In this document: positions 18,603 through 27,900 of the stretch, piece after piece
How positions within the stretch are numbered: the first letter of the stretch is position 1
How the letters are laid out: each line of letters opens with the position of its first letter
Program-made: the position numbers and the translations under genes
The notes under the pieces: model-generated
Database searches by the model: none
Seen by the model: the letters and a program-made list of their open reading frames with translations, nothing else
Told to the model about the DNA's origin: nothing
NCBI GenBank assembly: GCA_000381605.1
Contig: KB906757.1
Span: 186,001-250,000 of the forward strand
From: Acidobacteriaceae bacterium KBS 89
Lineage (GTDB): Bacteria > Acidobacteriota > Terriglobia > Terriglobales > Acidobacteriaceae
Length of the DNA stretch: 64,000 nucleotides
Direction of reading: 5' to 3'

Positions 18603-20541
18603 CTCTGTGCGTCAGGAGCTGCGGCGCAGCATCAAGGACGCCGCCTCCAGACAGGATGTAAGCGCCGTAGTAAAACTTTGCCGGACCCTTCTCGCCACCT
18701 CCGATAAACCAGCGGATGCGATGTTTTGTGCTTCAGCGTTTAGCGGTATCGCCGACGCTTTGACAGGTCACCTAGCGGCGCGGCGGTTGAAAGCCTACGT
18801 GGTTCGTTCGGTGACCGTCGAGCCGATACTTCCCTTTCTCACCACCGAAGCTGTCCTGTCGAACTACGTGCTGGATCTGCATGTGGGTGGTTACGGCTCA
18901 TATGTCGACGAGCTACTCAACCCGCAGAGCGCGCTCGCCCGGTTCAAACCTGACATCATCTTCGTCCTTCTCGAAATGGACGATATTGCTGGTCGGCTCC
19001 CTGAGCTGTGTGCGGATGGAATCGGCGAGAGCGTCGACGCGGAGATAGAAGAATCCGTTGCACGCGTGGCGCAATTGCTCAGGAGTTTTCGCTCCGCCAA
19101 CTCTGCCCGAATCCTCTTTCAGGGATGCCTTGTCCCCGACTCCAGCTCATTGGGAGATGTTGGAGATGCGAACCTGCCGCACAGCCTCACCAGCGCCGTC
19201 CACCAATTGAATCAGAGGCTTGCCGCGTTGTGCCGCACTATCTCCGACTGTGTTTTCTTTGATGTCGACCATCTCGCCGCCCGTTATGGCCGGGCAAACT
19301 GGCGCGACGCCCGAATGTTTCTCGCTTCTCGCCTTCCCATTTCAGCCGCCTCCTTCAGCGCCTATTCCCGCGGCCTGATTCGCTCGCTATCGGCACTCTT
19401 TCGAGCGCCCCGAAAAGTCTTATGCACCGATCTCGACAACACCTTGTGGGGAGGCGTCCTCGGCGAAGAGGGGCCGGACGGGATCGCAACAGGCAGCACC
19501 TTTCCGGGCAATTGCTATCTCGAATATCAGAAGTTTCTCAAACAATTGTCATCACGTGGCATCCTGCTCGCCATCGTCTCCAAGAATAACGAAGCCGACG
19601 TACGCGAAGCGTTCCAGGTACGCGCCGCAGATCTGGGTCTGCGCCTGGACAACTTCGTTGCGACCAAAATCAGCTGGAGCGAAAAATCAGATTCGCTCCG
19701 CGAACTCGCCAAAGAGCTGTCGCTCGGACTCGACTCGTTCGTCTTCGTCGATGACAACCCCGTGGAATGTGAAGCGATCCGGCAGCAGTTGCCAGAGGTA
19801 ACAGTCGTCGCCGCCCCCGTCGAGGAGCCCTGGAAGCTCGTTGAACTTCTGTCTGCACAGTCGTTCTTCGATGCCGCAGTCGTTACCGACGATGATGTCA
19901 ATCGTCTCAACGAATACAAAGCCCAGGCACAAAGGGAGGAGTTGGCCAACAGCGCCGGGAACCGCGACGAGTTTCTAGCCTCCCTCGGAATCGTCTGCAC
20001 CTTCCTGAGCGCTCTCGATGCCCCTCTTGCAAGGTCTGTCCAACTCCTCGCCAAAACAAATCAATTCAACCTCACTACACGGCGCCACTCGGCCGCGGAG
20101 GTCGAAGAATTCGCTGCAAGCCCGGGAGGCCAGGCAGTCGCAGTTCGAGTACGCGATCGGTTTGGCGATGCAGGCGTCGTTGGGCTGGCCCTGGCGCGCA
20201 ATCAGGGTGATTCTTGCTTCATCGATTCGCTGCTATTATCGTGTCGAGTGATCGGTCGCGGCATAGAAACCGCGCTTTTGGCACATCTCGCTGACAATGC
20301 CATAAAGTTCGGCGCCACACGGCTGATAGGTGAGTTTATTGCAACGAAGAAAAATGCTCCTTGCGCAGATTTTTACCTCGATCACGGCTTTATCGAAGAC
20401 ACATCGCCGAGAAACGCTCAGCCTGACTCCGTTTTTTATCAACTCGATCTGACCGCTGCGGCTCCCGCGAGTCCCCAGTGGCTAACCTTAGAAGGAAATG
20501 AATCAAATGAGCCCTCAGCAAGTGCCGTCGTCACTCCGTGA
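18592..20541 (+). CDS. FkbH-like HAD-IIIC protein (glyceryl- or acyl-ACP-forming type)
   Basis: A 649-residue three-part protein. The N-terminal 270 residues form an SGNH-like region. The HAD domain starts with KVLCTDLDNTLWGGVLGEEG (Asp280 and Asp282 in DLDNT) and includes FVFVDDNP (386-390). The C-terminus is GNAT-like, with GLALARNQGDSCFIDSLLLS. Characterised FkbH proteins load a glyceryl unit from 1,3-bisphosphoglycerate onto an acyl carrier protein, and an ACP gene overlaps this one's 3' end. The start has GGAGACAACAG directly before the ATG. The operon setting with glycosyltransferases suggests that the acyl unit decorates a glycan; that role is inferred. Confidence 0.88.
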   Translation: MQSDSVRQELRRSIKDAASRQDVSAVVKLCRTLLATSDKPADAMFCASAFSGIADALTGHLAARRLKAYVVRSVTVEPILPFLTTEAVLSNYVLDLHVGGYGSYVDELLNPQSALARFKPDIIFVLLEMDDIAGRLPELCADGIGESVDAEIEESVARVAQLLRSFRSANSARILFQGCLVPDSSSLGDVGDANLPHSLTSAVHQLNQRLAALCRTISDCVFFDVDHLAARYGRANWRDARMFLASRLPISAASFSAYSRGLIRSLSALFRAPRKVLCTDLDNTLWGGVLGEEGPDGIATGSTFPGNCYLEYQKFLKQLSSRGILLAIVSKNNEADVREAFQVRAADLGLRLDNFVATKISWSEKSDSLRELAKELSLGLDSFVFVDDNPVECEAIRQQLPEVTVVAAPVEEPWKLVELLSAQSFFDAAVVTDDDVNRLNEYKAQAQREELANSAGNRDEFLASLGIVCTFLSALDAPLARSVQLLAKTNQFNLTTRRHSAAEVEEFAASPGGQAVAVRVRDRFGDAGVVGLALARNQGDSCFIDSLLLSCRVIGRGIETALLAHLADNAIKFGATRLIGEFIATKKNAPCADFYLDHGFIEDTSPRNAQPDSVFYQLDLTAAAPASPQWLTLEGNESNEPSASAVVTP

Positions 20542-20755
20542 CATTCTCGCCGACATACTTGAAATCTCGCCCGACGAAGTCACACCCGAGGCTGGCGTCG
20601 GAACCGTAGACAGCTGGGACTCCTTTCGACATCTGCAGGCAATTCTCGCAATCGAAGGGGAGTACGGTGTCCAGTTCGACCCGCAACGGATCGCTGAGCT
20701 TACGACTGTGGCCCTGATCCAGACCGAACTGGAAGCCAAAGGGGTCGCACTTTGA
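20507..20755 (+). CDS. Acyl carrier protein partnered with the FkbH-like protein
   Basis: An 82-residue ACP. The phosphopantetheine site is Ser39 in VDSWDSFRHL, in the usual place at the start of helix II. The gene begins inside the last codons of the FkbH gene and its stop overlaps the next start, so translation is coupled on both sides. I chose the ATG at 20507 because AAGGA lies about 10 nt upstream; the ATG at 20498 sits too close to it. It probably carries the FkbH-derived acyl unit. Confidence 0.9.
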   Translation: MSPQQVPSSLRDILADILEISPDEVTPEAGVGTVDSWDSFRHLQAILAIEGEYGVQFDPQRIAELTTVALIQTELEAKGVAL

Positions 20756-21180
20756 CCGCTGACGAACTCGGGTTCAAGCTTCGCCATGTGGGCGTGGCGG
20801 TCCCGGCCTTGGGGCCGGCTACCGAAACCCTTTCGACCCTCTTCGGCTACAGAGTGGTCTCGGGGCCGTTTGACGATCCCATACAAAAGGTGAGCGTCAA
20901 CTTTCTCACTCAATCCTCCGGCGACATCGCCGAAATTGAGTTGATCGCGCCCCTCAGCGAGGACTCCCCGATCAAGTCCATGCTCGCCAAGGGCAGCGGA
21001 GGAGCGTACCACCTCTGCTTTGAGACGACCGACATTGAGCAGGCCCTGATCCACGCTAAGAACAACGGCTGCATGATCGTGAGTCAGCCGGTCCCAGCCG
21101 TAGCCTTCAATGGTCGCAGGATTGCCTGGATCTACACCCCCTCCCGTCAGCTCTTCGAGCTGGTCGAGGCCGAGGTCTAA
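20752..21180 (+). CDS. VOC-superfamily protein, methylmalonyl-CoA-epimerase-like
   Basis: A 142-residue vicinal-oxygen-chelate protein. It begins LRHVGVAVPALGPATETL and has candidate metal ligands in the usual places: His in LRHVGVAV, Gln in IQKVSVNF, His in GGAYHLCFET and Glu in RQLFELVEAE. That pattern fits methylmalonyl-CoA epimerases and related lyases. The TTG start at 20752 overlaps the ACP stop, so the two are coupled. Next to FkbH and an ACP, an epimerase or isomerase acting on an ACP-bound acyl chain is more plausible than propionate metabolism, but that is inference. Confidence 0.83.
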   Translation: MTADELGFKLRHVGVAVPALGPATETLSTLFGYRVVSGPFDDPIQKVSVNFLTQSSGDIAEIELIAPLSEDSPIKSMLAKGSGGAYHLCFETTDIEQALIHAKNNGCMIVSQPVPAVAFNGRRIAWIYTPSRQLFELVEAEV

Positions 21181-21258
21181 TCCGGTTCTCTGTATGATTC
21201 AGCCAGCGCAACCCGATGTTTGTGAGAAAACATTGCTCGTTGAATTGAGACCAACCCG

Positions 21259-22050
21259 GTGAATCACCCACCAAGCCGACTCTACCTTCTCTACCACGAA
21301 CTGCGAGCCAGCAGAAGCGAATACTCGTACGTAGTCGCAACGGGGGAGTTCGAGAGGCAAGTCGATCTCTTTTCCAACCTGAAACAGACAGGCGAACCCA
21401 GCCTGTGGCCCGAGGTAACCTTCGACGATGGACACATCTCCAACTTTGAGTTCGCACTTCCAATCCTTCAGTCGCGTGCAATCAAAGCATGGTTCTTCAT
21501 CACGGTAGGCTGGACCGGCCAACGCCCCGGCTACATGGGATGGCATGAGTTACGTGCGCTGCAGGAGGCCGGCCAGACCATCGGCGCGCACGGCTGGACC
21601 CACACCCTTCTCACTCATTGCAACGCAAGCGAGTTGCACCGCGAATTGGTCGACGCCCGCCTCACCCTGGAAGACAAATTGGGAACGTCCATCACCACGA
21701 TGTCTCTGCCCGGCGGCCGCTACAACCAACGCGTGCTCGCAGCGTGTCGGGAGGCAGGCTACACTCAAATCTTCACCTCCATTCCAAAGGCCGAGCCAAG
21801 CTCGACAACTCCGACACCTGGCCGCTTGAACGTCCGCGGAGATATGTCGCTCGAATGGATTTCAAGCCTCTTTCACCCCGGCAGCAGAGTCCTATCAGGC
21901 CTGGAACGGCAATATCAAATGAAGTCCGCCGCGAAATCTCTCCTCGGAGATCGTCTGTACGAAAAGCTTTGGGCTATTCTCAATCGAAAAGAACCGGACA
22001 CCGACGCGGGGGAAGCTGCTGCACGTGAAGATTCTGCACATCATCAGTAG
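21259..22050 (+). CDS. Polysaccharide deacetylase (NodB/CE4 family)
   Basis: A 263-residue CE4 enzyme. Metal-site motif 1 is EVTFDDGHISN; motif 2 is IGAHGWTHTLLTHC, with the His-x3-His pair; later motifs include MSLPGGRYNQRVL. There is no clear signal peptide, so it may act in the cytoplasm on lipid-linked sugars. It would remove N-acetyl groups during EPS synthesis. The start is a GTG at 21259 with only a weak ribosome-binding site. The 3' end overlaps the following GT4 gene by 26 bp. Confidence 0.88.
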   Translation: MNHPPSRLYLLYHELRASRSEYSYVVATGEFERQVDLFSNLKQTGEPSLWPEVTFDDGHISNFEFALPILQSRAIKAWFFITVGWTGQRPGYMGWHELRALQEAGQTIGAHGWTHTLLTHCNASELHRELVDARLTLEDKLGTSITTMSLPGGRYNQRVLAACREAGYTQIFTSIPKAEPSSTTPTPGRLNVRGDMSLEWISSLFHPGSRVLSGLERQYQMKSAAKSLLGDRLYEKLWAILNRKEPDTDAGEAAAREDSAHHQ

Positions 22051-23143
22051 CAGCGGGATGTACGGCGCCGAGGCCGTCATCCTGAACCTGTCGCGCGCCC
22101 TGAATCAGGGGCCGCATTCAAGCGTCCTCGGTGTCTTCTCGAACTCTGCGAATCCCAACCTGCAGCTTCATGAAGTGGCTAACAAGGAAGGCATTGAATC
22201 GCACCTGATCCCCTGCAAGGGACAGGTCGACCCATCAGTTTTCGCCGGCATCCGAGATCTCGCAGCCCGAACCAAGGCAGATATCGTCCATGCTCACGGC
22301 TACAAGGCTGACATTTACACGTACGTCGCCTTGCGCGCGACCGGAACACCGCTGGTCTCAACCTGCCACACCTGGTACGACAACAATCGTTTGGTGACCC
22401 TCTACGGCTGGGCGGACCGATTGGTTTTGCGCAACTATGCGGCGGTCGTGGCCGTCTCGGACGAGGTAAAAGAAAGACTGCTCGAAGCCGGCGTTCGAAA
22501 AGACAAGGTCCATCTGGTTCGCAATGGAATCGACCTGCGCCCCTTCGACAACGCGATCCCATCGCTCCACGATAACTCACTACCTGACCATCCTCCCATC
22601 GTCGGCCTCATCGGAAGGCTCTCGATTGAGAAGGGCGTCGACATTTTCCTGCAAACCGCAACACGCGTTTTAGCTGAGCTTCCTTCTACTACATTCGTAG
22701 TAGTCGGCGAAGGGCCGGACCGGGATAAGCTGGAATCGCTGATAGACGAGCTAAAGATCCGAAAGAATGCAACCATACTCGGACGTCGGGACGACATGCC
22801 TTCGGTCTACGCGTCGCTCGATATCATGGTCTCGGCATCTCGTCAGGAAGGACTACCAATGGCGATCCTCGAAGGCATGGCAAGCGGACTTCCGCTCGTA
22901 GCGACCGCTGTAGGCGCGGTGCCGACTATAGTTTTCGATGACCACACCGGCGTTCTGCTTCCTCCGGAAAACCCTCAGCTGCTGGCGTCGGCAATCGTAA
23001 AGTTGCTGCGCGACTCCACCGAACGAAAGCGTCTCGGAGCCGCGGCAAGAAAACTCATCGAAGATGAATTCTCCGCCGTTCGGATGACGGCCGACTATCT
23101 GCGCGTGTACGAAGCAGCGGCTTTCCAAGGAAAGAAACAGTGA
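22025..23143 (+). CDS. GT4-family glycosyltransferase
   Basis: A 372-residue GT-B retaining glycosyltransferase. The acceptor side begins MKILHIISSSGMYGAEAVIL; the donor domain contains IVGLIGRLSIEKGVDIFL and ASRQEGLPMAILEGMASGLP, the E-x7-E motif. A GTG at 22025 starts it, inside the deacetylase gene, and its stop overlaps the next gene's GTG. Its substrate is unknown. Confidence 0.9.
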   Translation: MKILHIISSSGMYGAEAVILNLSRALNQGPHSSVLGVFSNSANPNLQLHEVANKEGIESHLIPCKGQVDPSVFAGIRDLAARTKADIVHAHGYKADIYTYVALRATGTPLVSTCHTWYDNNRLVTLYGWADRLVLRNYAAVVAVSDEVKERLLEAGVRKDKVHLVRNGIDLRPFDNAIPSLHDNSLPDHPPIVGLIGRLSIEKGVDIFLQTATRVLAELPSTTFVVVGEGPDRDKLESLIDELKIRKNATILGRRDDMPSVYASLDIMVSASRQEGLPMAILEGMASGLPLVATAVGAVPTIVFDDHTGVLLPPENPQLLASAIVKLLRDSTERKRLGAAARKLIEDEFSAVRMTADYLRVYEAAAFQGKKQ

Positions 23144-24339
23144 GCGGAAGCACTCGTCGGCCCACGGTCTTTATGATGGATCTCGTTGCGACCGTGCCTT
23201 ATTACACAGCGTATCTCTCGCGGGCGCTCCTCAAAGAAGGCATCGATGTAACGGTCGGCTCGATCTCCTATTACCTCGACCCCGATTGCTTCTCAAGCCG
23301 AGGACTAAGGCTCGACCCCGGGCTTCTAGACGTCGTAGGAAAGTTTCGATCGTTGCCTCGTCTGCCGCGAAGGATCTTCAAGCTGCTGGAGTCGATCCTC
23401 AATCTGGCTGCACTCACGGTGCGCTTTCTCGTCTCGCCGCCCGATATTATTCACGCTCAATATCTGCCGATGGTGTTGTCGCGTCTCCCATTCGATCTCT
23501 GGTTTGTGCAACTCTGCCGCAGACGCGGCTCAAAAGTCGTGCTCACCGTCCACGATCTTCTTCCTCACGACACCGGCGAAGAATACAAGGAGACCTACGA
23601 TAAACTCTACCGAATGGTCGACGGCATGATCTGCCACTCCGTCAACATCAAGGCCCGGCTCAAAGAGAAGTTCTCCGTACCCGAAGAAAAAATCGCGGTT
23701 ATTCCTCACGGCCCATTCTTCTATGACCTCCCTTCAACAAACTCAGAGCACACTCTGAGAAGCTTTGACATCGAGCCAGGAAAACTGCTGGTGTTATGGC
23801 AGGGAATCATCTTTCCCTACAAAGGTGTCGACCTCCTGTTGAATGCCTGGCAGAAAATTGAAGAGAGTAAGAACGATGCCGTCTTGTTGATCGTCGGCAC
23901 AGGATCCCCCGAGCTGTCAGAACAGATTCGCGAACAGATCAGCCGCTTGGGCCTGTCTCGCGTGAAGCTTCACCTGCGCTTCATCTCCACCGAAGAACTG
24001 GTGGCCCTGTATCGAATCACAGACATCGTGGTCTATCCGTATCGGGCAATTACAACCAGCGGTGCACTCGCGACGGGACTAGCCCTGGGAAAAACCATCG
24101 TGGCCAGCGACCTTCCAGTCTTTCGCGAACTGCTCACCGATAGAAAAAATGCATTGCTTGTCGATCCGCAGGATTCAACCGCGCTCGCCGCCGCAATGAC
24201 AGAGCTCTTCGCAAATTCCTCGTTGCGCCAACAACTTGCCTCAAGCGTACAGGCGATGGACTTCGGCGATCAGTCATGGCGCGAGATTGCCGATGCTACG
24301 AGACGTTTCTACATTGACGTCCTCTCTCCACTTGTGTGA
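23140..24339 (+). CDS. GT4-family glycosyltransferase
   Basis: A 399-residue GT-B enzyme that ends the operon. The N-terminal domain includes VVLTVHDLLPHDTGEEYKET; the donor domain includes LLVLWQGIIFPYKGVDLLL, VLLIVGTGSPEL and VVYPYRAITTSGALATGLAL. The last motif replaces the common E-x7-E segment, as in some EPS GT4 enzymes. The GTG start overlaps the previous stop by four bases. A long gene-free stretch follows. Confidence 0.88.
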   Translation: MSGSTRRPTVFMMDLVATVPYYTAYLSRALLKEGIDVTVGSISYYLDPDCFSSRGLRLDPGLLDVVGKFRSLPRLPRRIFKLLESILNLAALTVRFLVSPPDIIHAQYLPMVLSRLPFDLWFVQLCRRRGSKVVLTVHDLLPHDTGEEYKETYDKLYRMVDGMICHSVNIKARLKEKFSVPEEKIAVIPHGPFFYDLPSTNSEHTLRSFDIEPGKLLVLWQGIIFPYKGVDLLLNAWQKIEESKNDAVLLIVGTGSPELSEQIREQISRLGLSRVKLHLRFISTEELVALYRITDIVVYPYRAITTSGALATGLALGKTIVASDLPVFRELLTDRKNALLVDPQDSTALAAAMTELFANSSLRQQLASSVQAMDFGDQSWREIADATRRFYIDVLSPLV

Positions 24340-24637
24340 TATAAAAAACAAGTTAGTTATTGAAACGTTCATCGGCTACGTCGTCGTTTTTTTCTTCTGC
24401 TGGTTCTGATGATTTAGGAGATGTGCTCACGCGAGCAATCTTTACTCAGGCAGGCAAGACTAATTCGACACAGAAACCTCTCTCTCGTATTCCCAATTGC
24501 TAAGCATGAACCAGAGACTCGCCCGTTGACCTTAAGGGTCCTAACGGCCCTCTCGCAATTCACCTCGACGAGGCTCTCAAGTCAGGTCCCACGCAAGTTG
24601 TATGTCGGAAGCTTGGGAGAATACCGATACTCTTAGA

Positions 24638-24658
24638 GTGATTACTGTAGTAAGTCAC
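24638..24658. repeat. Imperfect dyad containing ACTGTAGTAA (copy 1)
   Basis: GTGATTACT and AGTAAGTCAC pair around a GT centre with one bulged base. The core ACTGTAGTAA (24644-24653) recurs exactly at 24791-24800. It may be a protein-binding site; function unknown. Confidence 0.4.
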
Positions 24659-24785
24659 GATAGGCCGAACCAACATCCCTGATCACTGATTCCCTTACGC
24701 TCTTGCAGCGCGTTAGCACAGTTGTGCCTGTATTTGAGAATTCCTGCCACGCTCACACGGAAGTGGAATACGCGGCTAGCCCTTT

Positions 24786-24807
24786 GGGTAACTGTAGTAA
24801 CCCTTTT
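24786..24807 (+). terminator. Terminator-like hairpin with T-run (copy 2 of ACTGTAGTAA)
   Basis: GGGTAACT and AGTAACCC form a dyad with one mismatch (24786-24803), immediately followed by six T residues from 24804 after the CCC arm. The arms allow only a small loop, so the hairpin is not ideal. It lies about 100 nt before the Ig-repeat gene. It could end transcripts of the upstream glycosyltransferase operon or act as an attenuator in the leader. Confidence 0.4.
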
Positions 24808-24904
24808 TTCCCTGTAACGTTCAACCGAGTGACTCAGCAAGCCTTCCTTTTTCCCGGCTTCAGCTCCATTCGGTTGGCAAGTTTGATTCTCTTTGGGGTG
24901 TATT

Positions 24905-27900
24905 TTGGGCAATTTTTTCAAGACAATTGCGACGGGCGCAGGCTTTTCTTTTCTTTTTTACTGTCTCGGTTGTGGATCCGATCTGACGACGACGAAAGGT
25001 CCAACACAACAGTCGGCGGCAACCCCGAGTATCACCCAGGTCCTTCCGAAGACAATTACCGCAGGCTCGCAAGCCATGACCCTCAAGGTCATGGGAACAA
25101 ACTTCCCCGCGCAGGCAGCCATCCTTTGGAATGGAACTCCGTTGGCCACCACGTCGGTGGATGCCAACACTGTGGCCGGCACGATCGGTAGCAGCAGTCT
25201 CGCCAATCCCGCGACAGTCCAACTCCAAGTACAGAACACGCAAACCATGCAGGCGTCACCCGCTGTGTCACTTGTCATCGCTGCTCCGAGCACCGATGGA
25301 TCCTCCCCACTGACGATCTCTGCGACCTCCCTTCCCCAGGCCACCGTCAACTCGGCATACACCGGTACCCTCTCAGCCACCGGAGGGACATCGCCCTACA
25401 CCTGGAGCATCACCACAGGACAACTTCCTCAGGGCCTCAGCCTGGCAGCCAATACCGGGATCATCTCCGGCACTCCTGTGTCCGCCGGCAAATACTCTTT
25501 TGGTGTCACGATAAACGATTCAGGCTCCTCAGCACAGTCGGCGACCGCCACAGTCTCTCTGGTTGTCGCTTCAGCCGTATCCACGCCAACATCTCTGACC
25601 ATTAACTCCTCGCCATTGTCTGCGGGAACAATCGGCTCGGGGTACGCGCAAAATCTGCAAGCCAGCGGAGGCACCGCGCCCTACACCTGGTCCATCACCT
25701 CGGGTGCCCTTCCAGGTGGCCTTACCTTGAGCACAACCACTGGAATCATCGCCGGAACACCGACGACGACCGGTACGTTTAGCTTCACTGCCAGGGTCAC
25801 GGATGCAGGCAGTCCCGCACAGACCATGTCAGCATCCCTTTCCATCGTCATCGCCCCGACCACCCTGGCAATCACCTCTACCGCGCTCCCTTCAGGTACC
25901 CAGGGCACAAGTTATTCTCGTGCGTTGTCCGCCGCGGGAGGCGCCTCACCCTACACTTGGGCGATCTCTTCAGGATCCCTGCCCACCGGTCTTAGCTTGA
26001 ATCCCTCGACTGGCGTGATCTCCGGCACTCCCACAGTGAGCGGCAACTTCTCCTTCGGAGTGACAGTCAGCGATGCGGGCTCACCGGTCCAGACGGCAAC
26101 ATCCACCGTGGCTCTCTCTCTCGTGGCGGCAGGAGCACCACTGGCAATCAGCTCCACGTCCTTGCCCGGAGGAACGCCGAACCAGCCCTACCTCGCAACG
26201 CTCAACGCAACCGGTGGCACTGCGCCTTATACATGGTCCATCTCTGGTGGCTCTCTTCCCACCGGACTTAGCCTGGCAGCAACCACCGGAATCATCGCAG
26301 GAAAACCGGCCGCGAGCAGTACAACGAGCTTGACCTTTAAGGTCGTAGACTCGTCCAGCCCCGTGCAGAACCAGTCGGTCACCCTCTCGCTTGTCATCGC
26401 ACCCGTACCCCTTGCCTTAGCGACATCGACTCTGCCCTCCGGCACCAAGGGCACAACATACTCGAACCTCCTCCAGGCCAGCGGAGGCACCACGCCCTAT
26501 ACGTGGTCCATCACGGCTGGCAGCCTTCCCGCTGGACTCGCTCTGGCGCCCACCACGGGTTTGATCGCCGGTATCCCGACCGCGACCGGAACTGCGAACT
26601 TCACCGCCACGGTCACAGACGGCGGAAGCCCGGCACAGACCAAATCCGTCGCCCTCTCGCTTGTCGTCTCATCTGTTCCCCTGGCGATCGCGACTTCGAC
26701 TTTGCCCTTCGGCACCAAAGCCACGTCATATTCGAACGCCTTACAAGCCAGTGGAGGCACCACCCCCTACTCCTGGTCAATAACCGCGGGCAGTCTTCCC
26801 GCGGGCCTAACACTGGCCGCATCCACCGGCCTGATCTCCGGCACTCCGACCGCAAGCGGAACCAGCAACATCACTGCGACGGTCGCTGACGCTTCAAGCC
26901 CAGCGCAGACCAAGTCAGTCGCGCTCTCGCTTGTCATCGCCGCTGCGGCAGCTCCAACCCTGACAATCAACGCCACCCTTCCTGCAGGAACCGCCGGCAC
27001 TGCATATTCGAGCGCCATGACAGCAACTGGTGGCACGCCACCCTACACCTGGTCAGTCTCTGGCGGCCTTCCCTCCGGCCTCACTCTTGCAGCGACGACC
27101 GGTGTGATCTCCGGAACGCCCTCCGTGAGCGGCCCCTACAACTTCACCGCAACCGTAAGCGACAACGGAACTCCCGTGCAGACAAAATCCGCTGCGACGT
27201 CAATCTCCCTGGCCGCACAAACAACAGCGTCCGGGCCCGGAACCACCTGGTACATCCGTCCCGACGGAGGATCGCGATACTCCGCCAACCAGCCACTCGG
27301 CCAATGCGATGGCAAAGCGGACGTCGCCTACTCCGGCTCCGGCACCAACCAACATTGCGCCTTCAACGACTACCGTTACCTCTATGACGATAAGAGCTAC
27401 GGAAATTCGGGCTGGGTGATCGCCGGCGGCGACACCGTCATCATTCGAGGCGGCCCATGGAGGGTCGGCTTCAATCAGGGGACAAGCTCCAACGATGTGT
27501 GGTGTTACGGCGGCAGCGGCAACAATGCTTGCACCAACCCGACCATCCCGGCTGGAACGCCCACTCAACATACGCGCATCCTGGGCGAGAACTACGCGAG
27601 CTGCTCAACCGGAAATACCACCAACAAGTCGATGCTCACCGAGATATTCGGAGGGTTCGGCGTCGGTACACCGATGAATCTCGCCGGAGCCCAGTATGTG
27701 GACGTGCAGTGCCTCAACATCACGCGGCACTCGCAGTGCGTCGTTCACGGAAGCCCCCAGTACCCAAGCGGCTGCAATACCGGTCTTCCCACCGACGACT
27801 ACGACTCGGTCGGCATCGTCACCGATATTCACACTCATGATCTTCTGCTCCAGGACATCTGGGATCACGGCCATACCGATCGCGGCGTAAAGGGTCCAAT

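Larger units (their letters stand above)
24340..24904. other. 565-bp intergenic region before the Ig-repeat gene
   Basis: No supported gene. It is AT-richer than its neighbours. It contains two dyad-associated copies of ACTGTAGTAA, the second followed by a T-run; both are listed separately. It may hold the terminator of the glycosyltransferase operon and the leader of the beta-helix genes. Confidence 0.6.

Noticed and set aside
25306..27220. Repeat array considered as CRISPR
   Set aside because: The units are about 270 bp, in frame and encode Ig-like domains; there are no spacers or cas genes.
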